A stretch of 38,766 nucleotides of DNA, from assembly GCA_947624225.1 (NCBI GenBank), contig CANQJF010000019.1, forward strand, positions 1 through 38,766, given 5' to 3'. The DNA is from an uncultured Clostridia bacterium. GTDB taxonomy: Bacteria; Bacillota; Clostridia; Christensenellales; Borkfalkiaceae. The translations under genes were made by a program, and so were the position numbers. How positions within the stretch are numbered: the stretch's first letter is position 1; every line of letters begins with the position of its first letter. Shown here one piece after another: positions 27,363 to 34,268 of the stretch. Below the pieces are notes generated by a model. It was not told the origin of the DNA, did not search any database, and was given only the letters and a program-made list of their open reading frames with translations.

Positions 27363-30300
27363 TTAGAAGTCGAGATCGGACTTCTCGACGACTGCCGTCT
27401 TGATCAGGCCTTCGGCGAGGAGTTCTTCTTCGCTACGGAACGCATACTGTGCGGCATAATCAACGGTCTCAGCCTCTTCGTCTTTCACGGTGCCAAGACG
27501 CTCCATCAAGAGTTCCATGAGGCGAAGCGCGCGTTTGAGCCCGACCTTGCTCTTGACTTTCATCATGAGAGGTGTACGCTCATACATCTTCGTGTCGCCC
27601 GCGAACTTCTGGTGATAGACGCTGTCGGGGAACTCATCGGGATTGAGGGCGAGGTAGACGCACAACGTCTTGCCGCGGACCCCGATCTTCGCGATGGTCT
27701 CGTTGTTGTATGCAAAGCGGTCATTCGACCAGTTGATCTGGGATGTAATGTTGCTGTACGAGAGGAAGGTGTTTTTCAGCGTGCTGTAATATTCCTTGAT
27801 GACCTCTTCGCTCTCGATGATCTTCGCGGTGAAGCTCCTCTTGAAGCGCGTGGTCATTTCAGCTTCCGGAATGGGCTCCGCAACTGCTTCCGCGGCCGCA
27901 TCCGCAACTGCCAACTCCTCGGTGACTTCGGAGACGGGCGCCTCCTCTTCGGCAGGAGCGGGCTCCTCGGCGGCTACTTCCTCTTCAACGGGAGCGGGCT
28001 CTTCGGCAACCGCTTCCTCTTCAACAGGGGCGGGCTCTTCGGCAACCACTTCCTCTTCAACAGGGGCGGGCTCTTCGGCGGCCACTTCTTCCTCAACAGG
28101 GGCGGGCTCTTCGGCAACTACTTCCTCTTCAACAGGGGCGGGTTCCTCGGCAACCGTTTCTTCCTCAACGGGAGCGGGCTCTTCGGCGGCCACTTCTTCC
28201 TCAACAGGGGCGGGCTCCTCGGCGGCTACTTCTTCTTCGATGGGAGCGGGCTCCTCGGCAACTACTTCCTCTTCGGCGGGAGCGGGCTCTTCGGTAGCTA
28301 CTTCTTCCTCGGCAACCGCTTCGGCCTCCTTGGCGGCCTCTTCGGCGGCAAGACGCGCTTCCTCAACTGCTTTCACGGCTTCCTCGGCGGCTTTCAGAGC
28401 CTCATCGAGCTGCCTCTGAATCTCCTCCTCTTCGGCGGCTTTCTTCTGCTCTTCAAGGATGGCGTTCACGCGCTCCTCGACGAGGTTGTTCACTTTCTCT
28501 TCGAGCGCCGCGGCGGCTTCTTCTTCCTCGGCGGCCTTGCGAGCCTCCTCTTCTTCGGCAGCGATGCGGTCGGCCTCTTCCTGTGCAAGCCGTGCGGCTT
28601 CCTCTTCGGCGAGACGCGCGATCTCCTCTTCTGCTTTCTTGGCGGCCTCTTCCTCGGCGGCCTTTCTCTGCTCTTCAAGGATGGCGTTCACGCGCTCCTC
28701 GACGAGGTTGTTGACCTTCTCTTCGAGCGCTGCGGCTTCCTCTTCGGCAGCTTTCTTTGCAGCCTCTTCCTCGGCGATGCGGGCAGCCTCTTCCTCAGCG
28801 GCTTTCCTCGCGGCCTCTTCGGCGGCGAGACGGGCTTCCTCTTCTGCGAGACGGGCAGCCTCTTCCTCGGCGGCTTTCTTGGCGGCCTCCTCTTCGACGG
28901 CCTTTCTCTGCTCTTCAAGGATGGCGTTCACGCGCTCCTCGACGAGATTGTTGACTTTCTCTTCCAGCGCTGCGGCGGCCTCTTCCTCGGCAATGCGAGC
29001 GGCTTCTTCCTTGGCGGCTTCCTCCTCGGCGAGGCGGGCAGCCTCTTCCTCGGCGGCAAGACGGGCAGCTTCCTCTTCGGCAGCCTTTCTCGCGGCCTCT
29101 TCCTCGGCGGCAAGGCGCTTCTCCTCTACGAGTTGGGCGACTTTCTCCGCAAGGGCGTCGTAATCGGGCTCCTGCTCCTCTTGTTCGCATGCGGCACAGT
29201 GCTCATCGACGATGGCGATCACTTTCTCAGCAAGTTCGTCATAGTTGATGACGACGTCTACCGGCTTTGCCTCTGCCTCGCATTCTTCACAGCACTTGGC
29301 GAGCTTTTCCGCGACCTTCTCCGCAAGGAAGTCATAGTCCACTTCTTCTTTCTGGGGAACGGGATTTGCGGCGGCCTCTTCCGCGAGACGGATGGCCTGC
29401 TCCTCTTCGGAGAGCTTGCGCTTTTCTTCTACAAGGGCGGCGACTTTTTCGGCGAGTTCATCGTAATCAATGACGACCTCGGCGGTCACGGTTGCGGCCT
29501 GGGGCTCGACTTCCGCTTCGGCTGCCGCTTCTTCGGCGAGTTTCACGGCTGCCTCTTCCTCGGCGGCCTTGTTCTTCTCTTCCATGAGTTCGGCAACGCG
29601 GTTTGCAATGATCTCGCAAACGTCCTCGCCTTCCTCTTCTTCTTCGGCGACCTCGGAGGCCTCCTCTTCGTATTCCTCGTCCTCGGCGATCCACTTCTCT
29701 TCGAACTTGCCGACCACCTTCTCCGCGATGGCCTCGACGCCCTTCTCGTCGACCGTAAGATCGAACTCATGTTCAAGGGCATTGGCCACGCTCTCTGCAA
29801 CGAGATCATAGTCGATCACGGGCAATGTGGTGAGGACACGCTGTGCGATGACTTCTTCATCGGTAACGGGCACGGCCGCGGCAACCTTGTCGGCGATCAG
29901 ATCCGCATCGATGGAATCACCGAGGTAGGCAGCAACTTTCGACGCGATCTTCTCGGCCAACTCGTCGTAATCCATTCCATAGGGAACGGCGGCGACTGTC
30001 TCTTCCGTCTGTGCGGCAACTTCTTCCGCAACGGGCTCGGCCTGCACCGCTTCTTCCTGAGCCGCTTCCTCTGCGGGCTGCTCTTCGGCAACTGCCGCCA
30101 CGGGCTCTGCATTCTGCGCATCGAAGCGATCTTCGAGTGCAAGGAACCCGTCGTTGATGACGGCGAGGATCTCCTCGCGGAACTCGTTGAACTCCTCCCG
30201 CGTGATGACATCGGCAACTTCCTGCTGCTCCTCCGCGGGCTTCTCGCCGATCGTGTGGATCAGCTCTTCGCGGAATGCCGTGAATTTCTCCTCCATCTTG

Positions 30301-30767
30301 TCCGAGTTCTCGGCAATGCGGTCCTCGATGTCCTCCACGCTCTCCACCACGCGCTCCACTTGAAGCTGGGTGCGCTTGGCAATGCGGGCTTCCATCATCG
30401 TGGGATCGAATGCGGCCACGGCGGAAATGGATTTGAGAAGGTCTTTTTTGAGCGCGGCGACCTGTTCGGCGAGCTTGGCTTCGAGATAGCGGGCCATGTC
30501 GCTCGTGTAATGATTGATCGATTCGATCAATGCCCTGTTGTCACCGACGCCCTGTGCAGGCTTGGCCTCGGGCGCGGCGGGCTTTGCATCGCTCTGCTGT
30601 GAGAGATACTCATAGAGGAACTTGAATTCCCGCAGGACGGATTCTGTCCCGTCGCCGACGGACTTTTTGAGTTCTTCCGTACTCGCCTTCTGCTGTTTGC
30701 TCAACATGGCGAACCCGCCGGTGAGTAACTCGCGGTTCATTTCTTCGTTACTTTTGTTTTCGGACAT
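27363..30767 (-). CDS. Ala/Glu-rich coiled-coil repeat protein with conserved C-terminal domain
   Basis: 1134 residues, no signal peptide or membrane segment, so probably cytoplasmic. The N-terminal ~250 residues are helical. Next come about six related units around DYDELAEKVAALVEEK (roughly residues 255-560), two of which carry Cys clusters (CCEEC and CAAC). Three near-identical copies of EEKVNNLVEERVNAILEEQ alternate with long EEAARLAEEEA coiled coils (about 590-780). About ten 12-residue repeats of the type EEPAPVEEEVVA follow (about 820-945). The final ~170 residues form a compact basic domain beginning RFKRSFTAKIIESEEVIKEY. The ATG has an AGGTGA site and its own promoter. Function unknown; the layout suggests a scaffold or cytoskeleton-like protein. 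Confidence 0.85.
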   Translation of the reverse strand: MSENKSNEEMNRELLTGGFAMLSKQQKASTEELKKSVGDGTESVLREFKFLYEYLSQQSDAKPAAPEAKPAQGVGDNRALIESINHYTSDMARYLEAKLAEQVAALKKDLLKSISAVAAFDPTMMEARIAKRTQLQVERVVESVEDIEDRIAENSDKMEEKFTAFREELIHTIGEKPAEEQQEVADVITREEFNEFREEILAVINDGFLALEDRFDAQNAEPVAAVAEEQPAEEAAQEEAVQAEPVAEEVAAQTEETVAAVPYGMDYDELAEKIASKVAAYLGDSIDADLIADKVAAAVPVTDEEVIAQRVLTTLPVIDYDLVAESVANALEHEFDLTVDEKGVEAIAEKVVGKFEEKWIAEDEEYEEEASEVAEEEEEGEDVCEIIANRVAELMEEKNKAAEEEAAVKLAEEAAAEAEVEPQAATVTAEVVIDYDELAEKVAALVEEKRKLSEEEQAIRLAEEAAANPVPQKEEVDYDFLAEKVAEKLAKCCEECEAEAKPVDVVINYDELAEKVIAIVDEHCAACEQEEQEPDYDALAEKVAQLVEEKRLAAEEEAARKAAEEEAARLAAEEEAARLAEEEAAKEEAARIAEEEAAAALEEKVNNLVEERVNAILEEQRKAVEEEAAKKAAEEEAARLAEEEARLAAEEAARKAAEEEAARIAEEEAAKKAAEEEAAALEEKVNNLVEERVNAILEEQRKAAEEEAAKKAEEEIARLAEEEAARLAQEEADRIAAEEEEARKAAEEEEAAAALEEKVNNLVEERVNAILEEQKKAAEEEEIQRQLDEALKAAEEAVKAVEEARLAAEEAAKEAEAVAEEEVATEEPAPAEEEVVAEEPAPIEEEVAAEEPAPVEEEVAAEEPAPVEEETVAEEPAPVEEEVVAEEPAPVEEEVAAEEPAPVEEEVVAEEPAPVEEEAVAEEPAPVEEEVAAEEPAPAEEEAPVSEVTEELAVADAAAEAVAEPIPEAEMTTRFKRSFTAKIIESEEVIKEYYSTLKNTFLSYSNITSQINWSNDRFAYNNETIAKIGVRGKTLCVYLALNPDEFPDSVYHQKFAGDTKMYERTPLMMKVKSKVGLKRALRLMELLMERLGTVKDEEAETVDYAAQYAFRSEEELLAEGLIKTAVVEKSDLDF
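27935..28300 (-). repeat. 36-bp coding repeats (12-residue EEPAPVEEE units)
   Basis: About ten consecutive in-frame copies inside the coiled-coil protein gene, differing mainly in the V/A/T residue after EEE and in a few synonymous sites. The Pro-Ala-Glu composition predicts an extended, highly acidic linker. Confidence 0.85.
28451..28970 (-). repeat. Three long direct repeats in the coiled-coil gene
   Basis: The segment encoding LVEERVNAILEEQ recurs almost identically at about 28455, 28677 and 28917 (spacing about 222 and 240 bp), indicating recent internal duplication and likely copy-number variation. Confidence 0.8.
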
Positions 30768-30806
30768 TTTTCACCTCACAGCTTACGCTATTTTTTCTCA
30801 TTTCCT

Positions 30807-30835
30807 ATTCTACACCAAACGCGCGCAAAAGTAAA
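30807..30835 (-). promoter_or_regulatory. Promoter of the coiled-coil protein gene
   Basis: Minus strand TTTACT (30835-30830), 17-bp spacer, TAGAAT (30812-30807), about 40 bp before the ATG at 30767. Confidence 0.6.
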
Positions 30836-30962
30836 TATTTTTCCTGAAAATTTTTTGGGAAAATCGAAATTTTTTTTGTCAAGGCAGGATAATTTTCTTA
30901 AAATAAGCCAACCGTGTCCGAATCCCCCCGAAAAATAATAAAAAAAAATGAAGCATCGCGGG

Positions 30963-31763
30963 CTAAAATGTGCGAAAATCTCTTTTTTGCCTGCCGAGAC
31001 GGTGGCGGTTATATATGATTCCCGCGGTGAGGCATGTCATCATCCAATAGAGAAACAGGAGGGTGACGATGGCGACGGAGAGCGCGCCGTATAGCTTTTC
31101 GGCGGAGGAAAAGCGGAGGTAGACGGAGAACCCGACGGCGGCGACCAGCCACAGCGCCGCCGTGACGGCACTGCCGGGGGCCGTGTCCGAGGGGCGCACG
31201 CGATACGGGCAAACATAGGCATTGAGCAGCCACGCGGCAAAAAAGCCGAGCATGCCCAAGAGGAAAAAGAGCGCGGGATATCCGATCCACGCGGGGAGGA
31301 AGCGCACCCCGACCATGCCCGCAAAGACGAGCAGGCCCGACACGGCAAAGAAGAGCAGCACGGCGAACGTGAGAACGAGCGCGGAGAGGCGCACCCGCCA
31401 GCCGCGGTGACGGTCGCAGCCGTATAAGATCTCCCCGCTCCGCCTCAGATGGTAAAAAAATCCCGTGGACGACCACAGCGTCGTTGCGAGGAAAAAGATC
31501 CCCGCCCCGCGGGAGGCCGAGGCAGCGCTGTCGCGGAGGAAGAGGATGACATCCTTGGCCCAGCCGAACACTTCGAGCTCGGCGAGCTCGCCCCCCACCG
31601 TGGGCAGACTGCCGAAGAGGAGCGTCAGCCAAAAGAAGAATGGCACGACGGAGATGACGAGAAAAAAGACAAGCGTTCCCGCGACCGTCGTATACTTGTG
31701 GGCGACGAGGATGCGGTAACCGCGTTTGACCTTGTCCCATGCCGCCCTGATTTTTTTCCTCAT
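30963..31763 (-). CDS. YihY/BrkB family inner-membrane protein
   Basis: About 266 residues from the ATG at 31763, with six predicted membrane helices (around residues 25-50, 85-100, 120-145, 155-175, 190-210 and 225-250 of the protein). The YihY/BrkB pattern is visible in the N-terminal TTVAGTLVFFLVISVVPFF and in the small-residue-rich helices. Members were once called RNase BN by mistake; their transport or envelope role is not established. No good ribosome binding site precedes the ATG, and an in-frame TTG at 31790 is possible, so the start is uncertain. Terminators or spacers on both sides suggest a single-gene unit, and the leader carries unusual repeats. Confidence 0.85.
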   Translation of the reverse strand: MRKKIRAAWDKVKRGYRILVAHKYTTVAGTLVFFLVISVVPFFFWLTLLFGSLPTVGGELAELEVFGWAKDVILFLRDSAASASRGAGIFFLATTLWSSTGFFYHLRRSGEILYGCDRHRGWRVRLSALVLTFAVLLFFAVSGLLVFAGMVGVRFLPAWIGYPALFFLLGMLGFFAAWLLNAYVCPYRVRPSDTAPGSAVTAALWLVAAVGFSVYLRFSSAEKLYGALSVAIVTLLFLYWMMTCLTAGIIYNRHRLGRQKRDFRTF

Positions 31764-31770
31764 AAAAAAA

Positions 31771-31846
31771 GAATGCGCCACGGGGAACAAATTTACGCAT
31801 TCCCCACGGCCCGTTCCCTTACCTACACGGCCCGTTCCCTTACCTA
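31771..31846 (-). promoter_or_regulatory. Repeat-containing, foldable leader of the YihY gene
   Basis: Two perfect 21-bp direct repeats lie at 31805-31825 and 31826-31846, next to an AT-rich TATATATAA stretch that may hold the promoter. Directly downstream in the transcript, GGGGAA (31805-31800) can pair with TTCCCC (31787-31782), while the overlapping GAATGCG (31802-31796) can pair with CGCATTC (31777-31771). The two hairpins exclude each other. Either would lie just before or over the start region. Confidence 0.5.
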
Positions 31847-31885
31847 TTTATATATAATACCGCGCACAGGTTGCGGCGGGCATGC

Positions 31886-31924
31886 AAAAGGGCGCCGCGC
31901 GGCAAAGTTTGCCGCGCGGCGCCC
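31886..31924 (-). terminator. Strong intrinsic terminator of the slipin gene
   Basis: A 14-bp GC-only stem (minus strand 31924-31911 with 31903-31890), extendable by AAA/TTT, is followed by TTTT at 31889-31886. It lies about 55 bp after the slipin stop. Confidence 0.9.
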
Positions 31925-31979
31925 CCTCAGAGAAGGCGAACACGATTACGAGGACCATGTCCGCGATCCGAGGCTTTTT

Positions 31980-33116
31980 TTACGATCCTTTCCCCGTGAG
32001 GGCCGCCGTGAGCTGGGTGACGATGTCCCCGCTTCCGCCGATGGTCAAACTTTCGAGATGTTCGCAGATCCGCTCGATGTATTCGAGCTCTTTGAGCTTA
32101 TAGAGGGTGGCGTTCTCCTCCATGAGTTTGGCGGTATTGAGCAGAGAGCGCGTGGAGGCGACCTCCTCTCTCCGCGCGATCACGCTCGCCTGTGCACGCT
32201 TTTCGGCGAGGAGCACGGTATTCATGATCTCGCGGATCTCCCCGGGCAGAATGATATCCTTTACGGCGGCCGACTTCACCTCGATGGCCAAGTCGGGGGC
32301 GCGCTCGCGCAATTTTTCCAGCAAGAACGCGGAGACGCCCTCCCTGTCCGCGAGGATGTCGTCCAATTTGAGGCGGCCGATGTACTCTCTGAGCGCGAGC
32401 TGGGCGGCAAGGTGCAGGCCCTCCTCCAAATCGGAGACCTGTGTAGCGGCGCGCACGGGGTCGGAGACGACGTATTCGCACACGCAATTGATGCGCAGAG
32501 AGACCTTATCCGCGGTGAGGATCTCCTGCCCGACGAGGTTCTCCTCCGTGGGTACGGCGGGAAGCGTGCGGAACTCGATCCCGTGGTAGCCCCTCCAAAA
32601 GAAGTGCCGCCCCGCGGGGAGCAATTTTTCAAACTTTCCGTCGATGAAGAGCAACCCGTGCGAGCGCTCGTCCACGACAAACTCCTCATAGAGATCGTGC
32701 CTGAGTTCGAGGAACACTTCGCGGGGGAAATCCTCCGCAACGTACGGCGTCGTGATGTCCGCTTTGAGGAAAGAATTTTCGCCGTGCGTGTTCCAGAATG
32801 CGTACATGCCCGCGGTGTACACGCCCGCAACGGCCCCGTCGACAAAACGGATGCCGAGTTCGCCGCGCGAAACGGCGAGCTGCACCGTCTCGCGGCAGAA
32901 TGCCTCATCGGCGAGGAGCGCCTTGGTATCGGCCAGCGTGCTCGAAACGAGCCCCGTGCAATTGAGCACTTCCACCGTCTTTCCGAAAGGCCCTTCGTAG
33001 ACATGCCTCTTCTCGTTCTTGCGGAGCACAAAATATTTGCCCGGGCGAAGAAGCCCCGCAAAGCAGCCGTTCTTGAAGAGAAGCCCCCTCTGGTTTTCTT
33101 GAATCATGAGTTTCAT
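31980..33116 (-). CDS. Slipin-type SPFH/Band 7 protein with triplicated N-terminal motif
   Basis: 378 residues from the ATG at 33116, chosen because a perfect AGGAGG lies 7 nt upstream; an upstream in-frame ATG at 33194 lacks one. The C-terminal half is an SPFH/Band 7 domain (about 150-330) with the usual ILTADKVSLRINCVCEYVV and the AEKRAQASVIARREE helix. Unusually, there is no N-terminal membrane helix. Instead a motif of the type GLLFxxGxxxxLLxPGxxxF recurs at about residues 8-30, 85-108 and 150-174. SPFH proteins oligomerise into scaffolds or cages. The gene follows a Y RNA-like RNA apparently made from the same promoter. Slipins occur near Ro/RtcB RNA-repair genes in some bacteria (from memory), which suggests an RNA-stress role. 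Confidence 0.85.
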   Translation of the reverse strand: MKLMIQENQRGLLFKNGCFAGLLRPGKYFVLRKNEKRHVYEGPFGKTVEVLNCTGLVSSTLADTKALLADEAFCRETVQLAVSRGELGIRFVDGAVAGVYTAGMYAFWNTHGENSFLKADITTPYVAEDFPREVFLELRHDLYEEFVVDERSHGLLFIDGKFEKLLPAGRHFFWRGYHGIEFRTLPAVPTEENLVGQEILTADKVSLRINCVCEYVVSDPVRAATQVSDLEEGLHLAAQLALREYIGRLKLDDILADREGVSAFLLEKLRERAPDLAIEVKSAAVKDIILPGEIREIMNTVLLAEKRAQASVIARREEVASTRSLLNTAKLMEENATLYKLKELEYIERICEHLESLTIGGSGDIVTQLTAALTGKGS

Positions 33117-33300
33117 AACATCACCTCCTCTATGGTCCACGCTTGACGCGGTCGTTTGCCGTTGTGAATGCCCATGCGGACGGACGATGGTCATCGGTTG
33201 AGCGCACGCCCCCGCGGCCCGATGAGCCTCCGCGGTGCAACGTGTGCGGTATCCCCTCCGAACAGATCGGCCATCCGTGCCCTCCCGCCCAAAGAGGCGC

Positions 33301-33562
33301 GAGAGAGCGCGGGCATTCTGAGAATTCTCCTTCCGTAGGAAAGACTAAGTGCTCTTGCGAGCCTGTTATCCCTTTTCTGGGGCGCCTTTACCACTTGGCT
33401 ACCGAGAGTTCTCGGGTGGGATTCGAACCCACGAAAACATTTTTCGGCTCCCTATTCTAACGGCGCGGAGCCGCCGCCTGCAAGAGCGGTACACGCCTTG
33501 GGAAACCATTGCGCGCCGCGGGTGCACGGATCTCTCCGAATGTCCCCTGCCGCTGCTCCTGC
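33301..33562 (-). ncRNA. yrlA: Y RNA-like RNA (YrlA class) with permuted tRNA mimic
   Basis: A minus-strand RNA starting at a perfect promoter. The predicted 5' end (33559-33533) pairs with 33323-33302 in a long bulged stem: GGAG, bulged C, AGCG, then GGG, CATTC and GAGA, against TCTC, GAATG, CCC, CGCT and CTCT. Inside, small hairpins (33527-33461) precede a module closed by GAGCC/GGCTC (33450-33446 with 33363-33359). That module holds, in order, a canonical T-arm with loop TTCGAAT (33432-33416), an acceptor-like stem CCGAG/CTCGG closed by a tetraloop (33415-33402), the T8A9-like TA, and a D-arm GCC/GGC with loop AAGTGGTAAA (33399-33384). T-arm before D-arm with a capped acceptor and no CCA is the hallmark of YrlA RNAs, which bind the Ro protein. 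No Ro (TROVE) gene lies in the window. The 3' end is inferred from the stem. Confidence 0.72.
33384..33432 (-). other. tRNA-like module of the Y RNA: T-arm, capped acceptor stem, D-arm
   Basis: Consecutive elements on the minus strand: T-stem GTGGG/CCCAC with loop TTCGAAT; the 14-nt hairpin 33415-33402; TA; D-stem GCC/GGC with the invariant GG in its loop. The T-loop and D-loop would meet as a tRNA elbow. The loop sequences keep the sites normally modified by TruB (pseudouridine) and Dus enzymes (dihydrouridine), as reported for Salmonella YrlA. Confidence 0.8.
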
Positions 33563-33568
33563 ATGCTT

Positions 33569-33597
33569 ATTATATAACAGGAGCGCGAAGATGTCAA
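33569..33597 (-). promoter_or_regulatory. Perfect consensus promoter of the Y RNA-slipin unit
   Basis: Minus strand TTGACA (33597-33592), exactly 17 bp, TATAAT (33574-33569): 12 of 12 consensus bases, the best promoter in the window. The predicted start (33560-33562) coincides with the 5' edge of the long terminal stem, which independently supports an RNA gene here. Confidence 0.92.
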
Positions 33598-33715
33598 GAA
33601 GATTTTTCGGGGCGCGTTCGAGGCATCGCCCCCGGCATGAGACAGTGCCTATGAACACGACCGTGAACGGTGCATTGCGGACATACCCCCCTCCTCTCTC
33701 TTCTCTCGGCGCGCA

Positions 33716-34189
33716 TTACAGGTAGGTTTTCTGCAAAAGTCCCTCGCCGCGGATGCCGAGCGCATTGAGCGCCGCAACAAATTTTCCGTCGCGGAACATC
33801 GTCCCGTCGTCGAGCACGGAGAAGATGGGCTTTCCGTCGTGTCCGAGAAATTCCACTTTCATATAGCGGGTGGCGGCGCCCCGCGTCACACGCACGGCCC
33901 CGAGCTCCTCCACCCGCGCAGTGCAGGTGTGCTTGAAAGGTTTGCGGTAGGTAAAGACGCCATCCTTTAAGGTAAATTTCTCCCAAATTGCGACGTATGT
34001 CCCCAAGCCACTCGCCACGGCGAACATGACGAAGATCAGGGGGATCGCCCATGTATTGATGCCCGGGATGAGGTCGATCAAGACGAGCGGCGTCGTAACA
34101 ATGATGCCCGCAAGGCTCAGCGCGAGGGTCACATACATGAAGATCCTCTGCCACCGTTGGGTGCGGATCACAAATTCGATATCCTGCAT
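33716..34189 (-). CDS. Two-helix membrane protein with PH-like domain
   Basis: 157 residues. Two membrane helices (about 19-38 and 48-70) are followed by a beta-rich cytoplasmic part (about 73-157), with KFTLKDGVFTYRKPF and VRVTRGAATRYMKVEFLG, resembling bacterial PH domains fused to membrane anchors. Family function is unknown. The ATG has GAGGAGG/GGGAG upstream. The gene sits between the tuf terminator and the Y RNA promoter, with no clear promoter of its own, so read-through from tuf is possible. Confidence 0.75.
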   Translation of the reverse strand: MQDIEFVIRTQRWQRIFMYVTLALSLAGIIVTTPLVLIDLIPGINTWAIPLIFVMFAVASGLGTYVAIWEKFTLKDGVFTYRKPFKHTCTARVEELGAVRVTRGAATRYMKVEFLGHDGKPIFSVLDDGTMFRDGKFVAALNALGIRGEGLLQKTYL

Positions 34190-34224
34190 AAGCTCCCCTC
34201 CTCATTTTAAAAACGCTATATGCC

Positions 34225-34253
34225 AAAAAAGCGCGATATCTCTACCGCGCTTT
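34225..34253 (-). terminator. Intrinsic terminator of tuf / str operon
   Basis: Minus strand AAAGCGCG (34253-34246) pairs with CGCGCTTT (34235-34228), then T continues to 34225. It lies 15 bp after the tuf stop. Confidence 0.88.
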
Positions 34254-34268
34254 CGTGTGACTTTTGGC

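Noticed and set aside
27351-30602. 1083-codon plus-strand frame opposite the coiled-coil gene
   Set aside because: Its LFGGLF-type repeats are the complement of the Ala/Glu repeats; no start site and no family resemblance.
30925-30962. Terminator after the YihY gene
   Set aside because: A run of nine T follows the stop on the minus strand, but I find no convincing GC stem before it.
31763-31800. Frameshifted longer YihY N-terminus starting at ATG 31800
   Set aside because: It would need a shift in one of two 7-base homopolymers; the family alignment does not require extra residues.
33384-33432. Conventional tRNA or tRNA pseudogene
   Set aside because: T-arm and D-arm are in reverse order, the acceptor strands form a closed hairpin, there is no CCA and no proper anticodon arm.
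33301-33562. Permuted tmRNA or a permuted group I intron in a tRNA
   Set aside because: The D-arm is canonical, unlike tmRNA; no tag reading frame or group I core motifs are visible. The Y RNA model also explains the terminal stem and promoter.
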